This document shows, piece after piece, positions 1-11,246 of a stretch of DNA of 64,000 nucleotides. The notes beneath the pieces were generated by a model, which was not told the origin of the DNA, did no database searches, and saw nothing but the letters and a program-made list of their open reading frames with translations. This stretch comes from Aldrovandia affinis. Taxonomy: Eukaryota > Chordata > Actinopteri > Notacanthiformes > Halosauridae. The stretch lies in contig JAINUG010000134.1 of NCBI GenBank assembly GCA_029706075.1, forward strand, positions 2,546,001 to 2,610,000, in the 5' to 3' direction. Every line of letters begins with the position of its first letter. Position 1 is the first letter of the stretch. The translations under genes were made by a program, and so were the position numbers.

Positions 1-478
1 TCATCCAACTGCAAAATCTATTCCCTTTCATTTGAATTTTTTTTTTGTTGACGTTTTTTTTATTTTCTTCTTTCCTTGTGATGAGCTGACTGACATAATC
101 TGCGTTGTCGTGGGAGGATAGGGCATAAAGATGTTACTCCTTGTTTGACTGCGTTAAATAACATCAGCTGTCACGGAAGGATTTTTCTGCTGTCTACATT
201 GACATTTTCAACAACACATCTTGCTTCTTTCTTCACTCCCACCAGCTTGACGCCTTTTTATTTCTTTATTTATTAGTTCATTTATTGATATATTCCACCC
301 CCCCCCCCACACACACAAAAAATGGTCCAGTTAAAGCATTGCCCATCGATTGACCTGACACCTTTGATTATGTGTTACTGAGGTTGTCATTTCCGTGTCA
401 GAGAGGAGGAATGAGTCCAGCCGAAGTGGATCTGTACGATGGGCTCTCGTCCTGATTCTGCTGAGTGCATCATATTTT

Positions 479-809
479 GTTGTCGCCGGAAAAACAATCC
501 TATCAACCAATCAAACACGGGACAGCTTTTTGACATCATCAACATAACTAGTTCGTAAATTGCTCGCTGCACATACACCGTTAGCAGATTGTCATCTAAT
601 CTGATCCTTAATATTCTGTATACTACACCTGATTACTCTTAAAGATAATTGAATTAGTTATGAATAAAATGTCAAAAAGAACAAATCCTTTACCTTGCTC
701 AAACAATGGATGGCGCTCGGGTGGTGGCAAATATTGAAACGAGTGGCAAATATGTCAAAAAACTATCCTGTGTTTGATTGGTTGAGAGGATTGTTGGTCC
801 TGGGACAAC
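479..809. repeat. Inverted repeat, 58-bp arms with about 215-bp spacer
   Basis: The reverse complement of 479-536 matches 752-809 at roughly 80 per cent, including the shared core TGTTTGATTGGTTGA. Both arms can be read as PVFDWL-type peptides only because they are copies of each other. The arms contain ATTGG/CCAAT words. This is probably an old non-autonomous DNA element; termini and target duplications could not be placed. Confidence 0.55.
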
Positions 810-1589
810 AGATTATGATAACCCAGCGACATTCCTCAACTTGGCAAAATAAGGACGAGTGCAATGTGCGCTCTCATAGGCTACAGGCTTTACAAAACCT
901 TACTTCCTGCTCTTCGCCACGCGAGCAGCCGCCCCACGGACGCTGAACGATGGACACAGACTCATTTACACGTCCGTCTGTGTATTCACTCATCAAATAG
1001 GCACTGAAATACCTCTGAGAGAACACGCAGAGAAAGAAGAACAAAATAATCGGGTTGCAACTTTCCCCTCACCAGGTGGGCAATTCTACACACGAGGAAG
1101 GTGCAGGTTTAAGATTTAAGTCTAGGTATTCGCATCTGTCAGGTAAATAGGAACAACAACAACAACAACAACGACAGCGCTATGTGCATGTACTGCGGTG
1201 CTTGGGTAGGCAGTGTGGATTTGCGTTTCCAGGAGCCTGAGGGAGAAGCTTTGAGGCACCCAGTGAAGTTGAGGGACGGTGAATAAACAGAAATTAGCAG
1301 ATATCAGCATCACTGCTTGGCAACGAGGGCAGAGAGGGCTGGGGCTGGATGAGGAAAGAGTCAGGAGAGGAACGTGGAGGTGCAGGTGTCGAAGCCCCCA
1401 TACGCTCCACGGACACGTCCCCAAACCAGGTGTAACCCGCAGGCCCCACCTCGCTGTCTCCTCCCAGTTTTGTTTGTTTAATTCTTCCCACCTGCTTCCC
1501 CCATTTCTTTCTGCTGTGTTTTTTTTTCTTCTTCCTCTCCCCTCTTGTCTTCTTAATTGATGGGCTAACACTTCTTTTTTGCCTTCCTT

Positions 1590-1591
1590 CT

Positions 1592-1633
<42 letters not shown>

Positions 1634-1681
1634 CCCGTGTGCTATCAGCTAGAGTACTGTCACTCTGCATGCCAGTTTCAC

Positions 1682-1741
<60 letters not shown>

Positions 1742-1746
1742 TCTCT
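1590..1746. repeat. Two CT microsatellite tracts
   Basis: CT dinucleotide arrays lie at about 1590-1633 and 1687-1746, separated by unique sequence, just upstream of the candidate promoter. They create serine/leucine-rich open frames on plus and arginine/glutamate frames on minus that are not genes. Confidence 0.9.
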
Positions 1747-1799
1747 GTATCTGTTCCTCCCACCCTCCCCACTTGTTTTCATTATTAATTAAGTTTCCT

Positions 1800-2104
1800 T
1801 TAGGTGCTCCCCTGCCAGAGAGGGTCTAGAGAGCGCAAGCATTCAGAGGCTGTGCATCTTGTCCTGGAGTACCTATGAGCCGGGGAGAGAGATAAAGGGA
1901 GAGAGAGCTAGAGGAAACAGAGAGAGAGAGAGAGAGAGGGAAGGGGGAGGTAAAGGAGGGGAGACGTGCAGCGAGTGTGGGGCCAGCCAATCAGAGCTCC
2001 CCTCCTAAGCTGCAGCAGCTGAGCGGAGGAGCTGAGCAGGACTGGGGGGGGAAAGGCTCGATCGCTGCGCCCGGACTCCGGTGTGGTGGGCTGTCTGAAG
2101 AAGG

Positions 2105-2137
<33 letters not shown>

Positions 2138-2242
2138 TGAGGAAGCCCGGAGTCGGGAGGAAAGGATGAGAGGAGCCGATAGAGCCTCGCTCTCCGCTCA
2201 CACACCCAGCTGCTGCTTACCTGTCAGGGCAAGCCAGACGAG
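1800..2242 (+). promoter_or_regulatory. cdh18: Candidate cdh18 promoter and 5' non-coding exon
   Basis: This is a GC- and purine-rich block in otherwise AT-rich DNA. It contains a CCAAT box in good context (GCCAATCAG, near 1986-1994) and GA tracts at 1919-1937 and 2104-2139, and CpG-rich sequence continues to about 2800. It ends at a near-consensus donor, GACGAG followed by GTAAGAG, with the intron starting at 2243. No long ATG-started frame crosses it, so it would be untranslated leader. Type II cadherin genes usually have non-coding 5' exons far upstream of the signal-peptide exon, and cdh18 coding exon 1 lies on the same strand at 23.9 kb. The link to cdh18 is inferred from position and strand; the transcription start is not defined and no TATA box was seen. 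Confidence 0.45.
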
Positions 2243-2799
2243 GTAAGAGCTGGGTAAACTCTTTCACTGTGCGCGCGTGTGCGTGTATGTGTGTTTGAAT
2301 GAGTTTGTGTGCGTGCAAGTTTGCGCATGTGAGCATGCGTTCACGTATGTATGTTTGCACGTTTGTGTGAGTGTGCGTTAGTTCATGCATGTGAGCGTGC
2401 GTCTGTGTACGGGACTGTGTGTGTGTGTGTGTGAGCATGCACTCGTGTATGTGCGATTGAGCGTGCGTGCGCGCGCGGGTGTGCATTACAGCGTTTTCAT
2501 TTCGAGAGTTAACGACGAGCGCTCCGCGCTGGTTCGTGTCTAATCCGGCGGAGCCGCGCGAAAGTGCGGGGAGTTTTTTGGGAGAGCCGCTCGTCTCCCA
2601 AAAAAGGCGAGTGGGTGAATGGGGCACAGGAGGGGGTGGGGGGGGGGGTGTCTCCTCTCCAATGCGAAAGCCCCGGAGTCATGTTCATGGAGAGACCGAC
2701 AGTCTCGCCGTGATGTGGGGTGACGGAGGGAGGGGGGCTGTAATACGCTGGGTTCTGTGGCTGAGACGGGGAGGTTGAGGGGCGAAGTGCCGGCGCTCG

Positions 2800-3693
2800 A
2801 GGATCGTCATACGTCTCTGCCAAACAAGGTGCACTGACAACCTGCTGAGTAAGCAGAGGTGGGAACCAGGGCTGCGTTTGCTGCTGATGTTGTAGCTTGT
2901 AGTTGTGTTTTTTTGGGGGGGTGGGGTGGAGGCAAGGTGTTATATCTGTACAGACGACCCAAAAGCAGTGCTGCCTGGATTAAACGCACACACACACGAG
3001 CGGGCACGAAAAATAATGTGTGTCTAACGTTCAGATTAAGGGTATTGTTAACGGCCGTGCCCATGGTGGGTCTGGATATTATTTTTAAATGTCTTCTTTT
3101 TTTTAACTCTTGGCTGCAAAAAGACCCTTTGAAGTCTGTCATTGATTTGTTTTCCTCTTTCCATTTTTTTCGGACTTCTTTTCAGTGTGTCCCCTGTCTC
3201 TAAAACTACTCAATTGCAAATCATTTCTGAAGAGTCACTTGAAGGAAGGAAGGGAGGAGGGGTGGTGTGGGTGTGTGTGTGTAGGGTGGGGGGCAATCAG
3301 ACCCAGGCGTGGAGGCAGGCAGGCAATGTCCTGGGCCAGTGGCAGTTCCTAATTCTCTTACGCAATCATCCTGCCAAGGTGGTGGATGCACTTCGGTCCC
3401 CTTCGAGACACTCTTGGATTATGCTAATCACACGATAACCAATCATTCTGTCATCTCCTGGGTGAAGGAGGGAGGGATGGAGGTGTGGTGGGGAGGGAGC
3501 GGGGGGAGGGGTGGGGTGGGGGGCTTACTTGGCTGCTACCTACTGCCATACCAGTAGAGGTGAAATGAAATAAAATAAACAGATGGATAAAAAAAGAAAC
3601 ATTGACAGGAAGACAGCAACAAATAATTCCAGGGAGAAGAAGAGTTGGAGAGTGGATGTGAAAACTGACTGTTCTTCAACCTGGTCAGCTGAC

Positions 3694-3725
<32 letters not shown>

Positions 3726-5150
3726 CGTTTTTGTTGTTGTTGTTTGATTTATGATGTAGCGTGGTAATGCTTGCTAGGGAGAGCAAGGGATCTGCCAGCC
3801 TGACACGATGACGAATTACTGGAAATATCAGATGAACTGAAATCCCTGGGTTATTAATACGTCAGCCCAACTCTATCGCCAATATCGCAAAAATGTAGTC
3901 TTTGCTGTGATGCGGATATTAACAGGGTTTGTCTGGAAAGATGGGCCGCACACTTTGTGCGACGTGTTAGTCCTGATTTTCATCGTAGACATTTATCCCT
4001 GCTTCACAGGATTACCAGTATTAACAGCAACTGATTTAATGTTCAATTTGCAAGGTTTCCAGCAAAAGGGACATGTTTCTTACAAATAAATGCTCTTGAA
4101 GTTCAAACAAAGAAAAAACAGTGTCATCCTATTATTATAAATCAAGGGCGTAACAACATATAATTAAAATTAATGTTTTATATCTATAAATCATTAGGGG
4201 GGAAATATATAAGAGTTTTGAATAATTCTGCTGTTTGTTGTACCCCATTTCAGAACTGTGAACATGTGAGAACAAAAAATATATACTTTGTCAACAGCCT
4301 CATTGCAATGTTTTGTTTTTCTAATGCGGATATTCAGATGTTGTTAAATGATGTAAATGCAGATAATGAGTATATTACGATATTATACCAGTGTGTCCAA
4401 TATATGTCTGTGTCCCCATGACAACATGATCTGGTCACATGACAGCCTTCCGAACATCTTATTCGTTAGTCATGGTAAATGGAGGCACTTCTCAGTGGTG
4501 ATATGCGGAGACAAATAGATTGGATTTAAACCTCCCCATTGATATGGAAACCTTTAGTTCATGATTATGGGCCGTGGTTTGATAATTTCAGCCTTACATT
4601 AGTGGCAAATCACTTTGAAATGTTATACTATCACCATATTGATTTATCAAGGTTTATCAGTTATTGATTTCCTGTACCCAGACAGTGAAATAGATCTGTT
4701 TCCCTCTTTTAATCCACTTCATTTATCAAAATGCCATGACAGAGAGAAGCCAGATCATTTTCTGTTGGTACTTCTTCTTTATTTAACAAGTTTGAAATCG
4801 TAAATCTGTTTATCATCCAAATACTGTACATGCACTTGAATTTTAACTGAGGAGACTAGAAACAAAATACATCACCCAGACTCACACCATGGGTAATAAT
4901 TGAAGACTCATTTGAGCATAACGAACATGGCACTCCAATTGTCAAAAGGTGACTTTTTTGATTTCGTCTGTTTAATTATGGTATTTAAAAATATAAACCA
5001 TGCTCTGCAATCCTAAGTTTTGGTGTGAAGGTACCAAGTAAAATGCAGAAAACCACTGAGTTTATGATCTCACCATTGTACTGTTTTACTTTTTTGCAGT
5101 TATATGCACAGATACATACCCCTTAGGTTGCATCGTTTACAAGTGGCAAC
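2800..5150. other. Intronic stretch without recognised genes
   Basis: Non-coding sequence with G-rich runs (3240-3520) and a short ATT array at 3701-3725. No frame shows protein similarity and no transposon end was recognised. Confidence 0.6.
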
Positions 5151-5227
5151 CAAGTGGCTCAATACATTTCCAATATGACAACCCTCCTTCTTTTGCTAGT
5201 TTATATTTGCCTTGTGTTTATTGTTTT

Positions 5228-5228
<1 letters not shown>

Positions 5229-5289
<61 letters not shown>

Positions 5290-5294
5290 TGTGT
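5229..5294. repeat. TG microsatellite
   Basis: About 33 copies of the TG dinucleotide with one interruption near the 3' end. Confidence 0.95.
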
Positions 5295-5689
5295 TTTATC
5301 AAGCCAGTACCCAGAGCAAAAAGTATAGCAAAAAACAGAGCCTGCCCACCCCAAAGATGAAATGGACAGAAAGGTGAGATGGAGATGAGAAACACTTCAT
5401 TACACCTGTTTTAAACAGCATGATCCTCCTCACCCAGCCACCCATGCAGAAATGGCATTTCAGGCTCAGCGGTGAGGATTAAGGCTCAGATGCCACCACT
5501 CTACCTCAGCTTTGTTTGCTTTGTCTCTGACGTTATGCATGTCGCATTTGTCTTATTTGTTTCGCTTACCAATTGTTACCGTTTGTTTTCGCATGATTGA
5601 CAGTTCTGGAGCTTGAGTGCATCCCAGCACAGGTTCAGGTAAAATATGTGTGCATTTACATGCAGCTGACTGACCTTTCATCTATAAGA

Positions 5690-6430
5690 CTAGAGGTAGA
5701 ACCAGGCTGGCTCATTATACCCCTTTCCTACTGCGGAGCTGGAACCATACTGCTTCATTATATACCTTTCCCACCAGAGAGCTGGAACCAGCCTGGCTCA
5801 TTATACCCCTTTCCCACTGTAGAGCTGGAACCAGGCTGGCTCATTATGGCCCTTTTCCACTGTAGAGCTGGAACCAGGCTGGCTCATTATACCCCTTTCC
5901 CACTGTAGAACTGGAACCAATCTGGCTCATTATACCCCTTTCCCACTGTAAACCTGGAACCAGGCTGGCTCATTATAGCCCTTTCCCACTGTAGAGCTGG
6001 AACCAGGCTGGCTCATTATAGCCCTTTCCCACTGCAGAGCTGGAACCGGGCTGGCTCATTATACCCCTTTCCCACTGTAGAGCTGGAACCAGGCTGGCTC
6101 ATTATACCCCTTTCCCACTGTAGAGCTGGAACCAGGCTGGATTACTATAGCCCTTTCCCACTGTAGAGCTGGAACCAGGCTGGCTCATTATAGCCCTTTC
6201 CCACTGTAGAGCTGGAACCGGGTTGGCTCATTATACCCCTTTCCCACTGTAGAACTGGAACCGGGTTGGCTCATTATACCCCTTTCCCACTGTAAAGCTG
6301 GAACCAGGCTGGCTCATTATACCCCTTTCCCACTGTAAAGCTGGAACCAGGCTGGATTACTATAGCCCTTTCCCACTGTAGAGCTGGAACCAGGCTGGCT
6401 CAATATACCCCTTTCCCACTGTAGAGCCAG
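5690..6430. repeat. 43-bp minisatellite, about 17 copies
   Basis: The array has a period of 43 bases. Each unit reads AGCTGGAACCAGGCTGGCTC, then an ATTATA block, then CCCTTTCCCACTGT. Successive units start 43 bases apart (for example 5821 and 5864). Most copies differ at only a few sites, with recurring variants TATACCCC against TATAGCCC and CTCATTA against ATTACTA. Frames through the array are broken by stops, so it is not coding. Confidence 0.95.
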
Positions 6431-7604
6431 CACAAAAATGGAGTTAGTGTTACCAATTAGACTGCCAATAACATGTAAATTTGTGAGAGCATTACGAAGG
6501 AGAAGAATAACTTTCTAAAATGTTTTATTATTTCATGGCTGCAGACATCCATGGTCCTGAATAATGACTGGTATGAGATCCTATCATTTAACACTGGCTA
6601 GACATGCTTTGTCCCACATCTGCCAAGGCTGCCCTTTCTCACTACGGATCATTAACCTATCGGGACAAAACTGCAGTAATATAAGTCCCTTATATCACAC
6701 TTATATCCCTCCGTCATCTTGTTCAAATGATCTCATTCCAAAAGAGTGGTCCAGAAATGCTCCCACAGTTGCCTAGTGACCCGCAGATAGTCGTGAAGCT
6801 GCAACATAGCAGTGCACGTCGATGGGTTTTGACTGACAGAAGAAGAGGGTGGGATGATGCCTCGTTCCTAAAATACATGCTCCTCGCTGTCTGTGATAGG
6901 CTCAGGGGGATGGAAGGGGCTCATTCATCATTGTCGACGGAGAAGTGGGTCGAAAGCTTGGTCCAGCAGCGTAAGGGACAACAGCGTGAACTGGCCAACC
7001 CCCCGCTGTACTGACGGTCAGGGGTGGACTGTTGACGTCCAATCCAGGTGCTTCACTCTGCAGACCGATATCTTTACCTTCACTCCCAAGGTGTGGCAGT
7101 GACAGTGACAGTGGATACTGGGCTGAGACTTTGGCCCCTATTCAATCAACACCTGTCCTTAACTTTGACCAAAACACAAATGGCTGGTTCCAGTTCTACA
7201 TTGGGAAGAGGGTGTAACAAGTTACTGCTGATGTCTGAGCAAACCCTCGGAATCCCAGATAAGAGAGGAAATGGGCCCCAGGTGCCTTGTTTGTAACTGA
7301 TCTCTTTACCTTGACTTCTGGGGTGTGACAGTGGCCTCTATTCAATCAAAATGATTGAAGTCCATAACTTTTGACTGAAAAACAACCTCATATTTATTTT
7401 TATTTTCTTTTAAAGAATGTTTGGGGAGTTCAAAAATCACCTGAGGTAACTTGACAAACTGTTTGTGAAGAAAAATAAAGGAAACACACTTACATTTAAG
7501 TCACATTTAAGTAACAATTAAGGACAATTGATTGAATCCAGGTCATTGACTGACACATGTATCCCAGCCTCAAACGGGCCAGCGAGGCATTGGGTACCTT
7601 AGAT

Positions 7605-7788
7605 CAGTGTTACTCAACTCACGGTCCTCGTGGACCAAGCACTGCTGTTTTTCCATCCTTCCTTTACCTGGGAGTCAGGTGTGAAGACACTCTGTCCAAT
7701 CAGTTGCACTAATTGTTCAATTAACTACTTGAGAGAAAAGAAAACCAGAACCGAATTTGGATTCATGAGCTAGATTTGAGGAAGCCTG
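7605..7788. mobile_element. hAT-like MITE (older copy)
   Basis: The left end is CAGTGTTACTCAACTC. The reverse complement of the right end is CAGGCTTCCTCAAATC, a diverged terminal inverted repeat. The flanking octamers are CCTTAGAT (7597-7604) and TCTTAGAG (7789-7796), matching at six of eight positions, as expected for an aged 8-bp hAT target duplication. It has no coding capacity. Confidence 0.6.
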
Positions 7789-7796
7789 TCTTAGAG

Positions 7797-7877
7797 CAGT
7801 GGTCTCAAACTCAGTGCCACAAAGGGCCGTGTGTATGCAGGTTTTCATCCTCCGTGGCACTGAGTTTGAGACCACTG
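7797..7877. mobile_element. 81-bp hAT MITE with perfect 24-bp inverted ends
   Basis: The terminal inverted repeats start CAGTGGTCTCAAACTCAGTG and are perfectly complementary over 24 bases, with a 33-bp middle. The exact 8-bp target duplication TCTTAGAG occupies 7789-7796 and 7878-7885. The element is fully delimited and can fold into a hairpin. Its left target duplication is the same octamer that forms the right flank of the older MITE at 7605-7788. Confidence 0.85.
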
Positions 7878-8277
7878 TCTTAGAGGCTTTTGGGTAGCTC
7901 ATCTTGTGGCGTCAGGTTGCACTCTTTTGCACAGCTTTTAAAAGTGACACGGCGAGGCTTTCCATTTTAATGGCGTCCATATTGTCTGTTGAAAGGGATA
8001 TGGCTGTGGCAATGTACGTGCTCATCATGCATGCAGGTATGCCTCGGTGTGTCAGTTTGACTAAAATGGCTCCGCTCCCGGTATGAGTTAATAATTTGTG
8101 CTAACATGCCTTGGTTAATTCTACAATCACCTGCCTCTCCCCACCTCCTGCAGCCACGGAACAATCTGTCTTTGTTGTGTTTGATTTGCTCATTCGTTAA
8201 AAGTCTGGTAATTTGAGAAAGAGCCAGAGAAAATGTATCTTTTACCTCCTCTCCACCACTGCTGTTGTTGCTGTGTA

Positions 8278-8403
8278 ATGCACTGCTTTGTGACTGCACT
8301 GATTTGTGACTGCACTGATTTGTGATTGCACTGATTTGTGAGTGCACTGCGTTGTGATTGCACTGATTTGTCATCGTGCTGCTTTTTGATTGCACTGCTT
8401 TGC
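8278..8403. repeat. 16-bp tandem repeat, about 8 copies
   Basis: The unit is TTGTGACTGCACTGAT with small variations (TTGTGATTGCACTG and others). Confidence 0.85.
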
Positions 8404-8449
8404 CAAGAAAGACATCACTGCCGGCATCAAAACTAATGGCACTTAGTGT

Positions 8450-11183
8450 CAAAAGCTGTCAAATTATTTTGAGAGGCGGGGGCCATACACAGTGGCGTTA
8501 AGTGCGACCGATGCTTTCAATTTTCACATTTCAAAGGCGTTTAAGAGCAGAGTGGATTGGAAAATAACACATTGTATTTTCCTTTTCTTTTTTTTTCTTT
8601 TCTTTTTTGAGGCCATCTCAGGAGAGAGCCACTACAGCAAAAAAAAAAAAATGTTGCTTGGGTCCCGAGGGAAAATAATCATTATGATGAAAGCAGAACT
8701 GTATAGGTCCCTGACCCCCCCCCCCAAAATATATTCAATTCAGACAGGTAATTCCAGAAAGGGACATTTCTTTTTTTCTAATAGCTCTGCAAAGTACAGT
8801 AATGTGCATTACCACATGGGCCAAAACCTCCTTTTTGTATTGAGTTTTGTTACAAAAAAATCATAGTTATAAGAAATGGTTTCTTATATTTCCAAATATT
8901 TTCCCAATAAATATCAGCCTACCATTCTGTGTAGGTTTAAAAATAATGTAAAAACATGTGGTAACGCATTGCAACACACAAAGGAGCAACACATTGAGAG
9001 AAACCCTCCGGGGTATTGTGTGCCAGCCCATCAAAGCATACATATATTGGAATAACACAAGGGGATGTGTTCAGTGCTCCAACCGGTTCGTAGATGGTAT
9101 GGCTCATTAATTTCAGTGGCTATCAAGCGTGTGATGAGCAAGACATGAAATAAAGAGAAAATAGCACTTGATCTGCTTATGTTCCTTCATGTCTGGCAAT
9201 AAGAGATGCCCCCTAAATAATCGTAAGCAACCAATGCATGCAAACCATGCATAGAACAACAGGGAGGAAGGTACTGGTTATTGGATATAATAATTGGTTA
9301 TATTGAGGAATTAAGTTGAGGAATAATTGGTTTTCTGTTTGAAAGGTAGAAAACATCACTAAGAACAAGTTCTTGAAGGCCTGGTGTTTTGAAAGGTGCC
9401 TCAGAACAGAAGGTTTAAAAAAAAAAAAAAATTCACTTCACTATTTGTTCAGCAGTAAATGGATGTGAGATTGTTTTTAATCTTAATGATGTCTTTGCTT
9501 TCCGTGGAGATTTTTATAAGACCCAAGGCCATCAGCTTTTGCCTGTAAAAGGCTAATTACTGGGTTGAGTGGATAAACACTGCTGTTATAGCATAACACA
9601 GAACTTTTACAATGACACAGTGTTTTTCATCTGATTTATTCCTACCATATTTCATATGGAGCTAATGTGCTGGCACGTCACTCTGACAAAGCCAATTGAA
9701 ACCGATACGCTCCTGACGGAGAATGCAGAGAAAATACGATTCACCCGTTCGTCCGCTGTCGCTTCCTGAGGGAATGATGGGGGCGTCTGCCTTGATTTGC
9801 GGACATGGGAAGGGAAGGGGAGGGGAGGGAAGGAGGGGGGTGGAACACAAGGACACAACGCACTTAGTCTGACAACCACCGCCCGCCACCCCCGGCCCCC
9901 ATTCCCCCCTGCCCCCAAGCTAAGCTGGCTAGCTTCCATGTTCACCGTCATGCAAGGGACTCTGCTGCTGGTTTCACATTTGTTCCCCCCCCCCCGGATA
10001 TCCCAGTCCGGCTGAGCTGAAACTCTCTGGCGGGGGGGTCAGCAAAAACTCCTATCACATCCTCTCACTTGTGCTTACAGTGTTCTGACCTGCCAGCCAG
10101 CAGCCCTGCCAGCCATGCCTGTCTGCATAGGAGCTCCAAACATGGCAGCAGACTGTGAATAACATAACCTGTGAATACAAAACACACCTAGCACATGAGA
10201 AACAGCAGAGCCTTGTTGCCAAACTCCAGTAGATTCAGCAAGATTCATCTGTTCATCAGACGATTGTAAACACTCCTTGTGGCAGGCGTTTCTGCATACA
10301 TTACACTCCTGCCAGTGCTGAGGGTCCTTACAGGCTGTCTCCCGTGTAGGAGCCAAACCGCAGGAACAGACAGTCGGAGGGGGGCACGTTTGGCACATCA
10401 TGCGTACCCCCCAATATGGAGACAAAGACAAGCAGCTTGATTAATTCCTCACGTTACGTGCTTAGGAACCATCAGTTCCTGGAGGGGGGCCCGGATGGTT
10501 CCGGAAAACCCAATTACAATGACATCGCCCTGGTCGTGCTTTCCTTATTCATAGGAGGCATACAATTCTGCTCCTCAAGCCTGCCACCTACGCAGCCTTC
10601 ATAAATCACTGAACGAGTGCTGAATCTGATGAGCTGCCGATGGGCCGAGGCATTTGTGGCGGTATGTGGCTCGGCCAGGTGGGCGGACTCCCAGGGCTCC
10701 CACCCCTGATTGGCCTTTAAACGTTGAGTCACCCCCAGAAACCCACAGGACTTAAATGACTCGGCGTGAGTCATGTGGGAAGCGAGCGCACAGGGCTCGA
10801 GAAGTTTCCTGGCAGAAAAAATAATCCACATGGCCAGTTGGTTGAACAGATTGTTGGATGACAGTTATAACAGCTCACTTAATATTAAACACACATATAC
10901 ATATTCCAACAGAATATATTTTGCTGGGGTCAGGGAATCATTTTTCAGTGTTTTCCCCACCCAAATGGCTCTAAGCTTTCTTGGATTTCTGTCTCCCTCT
11001 CTGTGCCACTGCAATCATGTTATCCTTTGACTAATTGTGAGGCAAAAGGCACTCTGAAGTTGAAAATAACTCAAGTTTGGACTCCCTTGTTGAAGAGTAT
11101 AATGATATGTTCAATGCGTGTGTCATTTAGTGAACAGCAATTGCCTATCTGGGTTATGTATACATTTTCTCAGTATTCATAGT

Positions 11184-11246
<63 letters not shown>

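Noticed and set aside
1122-1670. 182-residue minus frame at the 5' end
   Set aside because: Driven by GA/CT repeats and GTT runs; no domain and no splice or start support.
5154-5395. Hydrophobic Val-Cys protein next to a TG repeat
   Set aside because: Most of it is translated TG microsatellite.
5690-6430. Regularly spaced repeats resembling a CRISPR array
   Set aside because: The units are contiguous 43-bp tandem copies without variable spacers, in a fish genome; this is a minisatellite.
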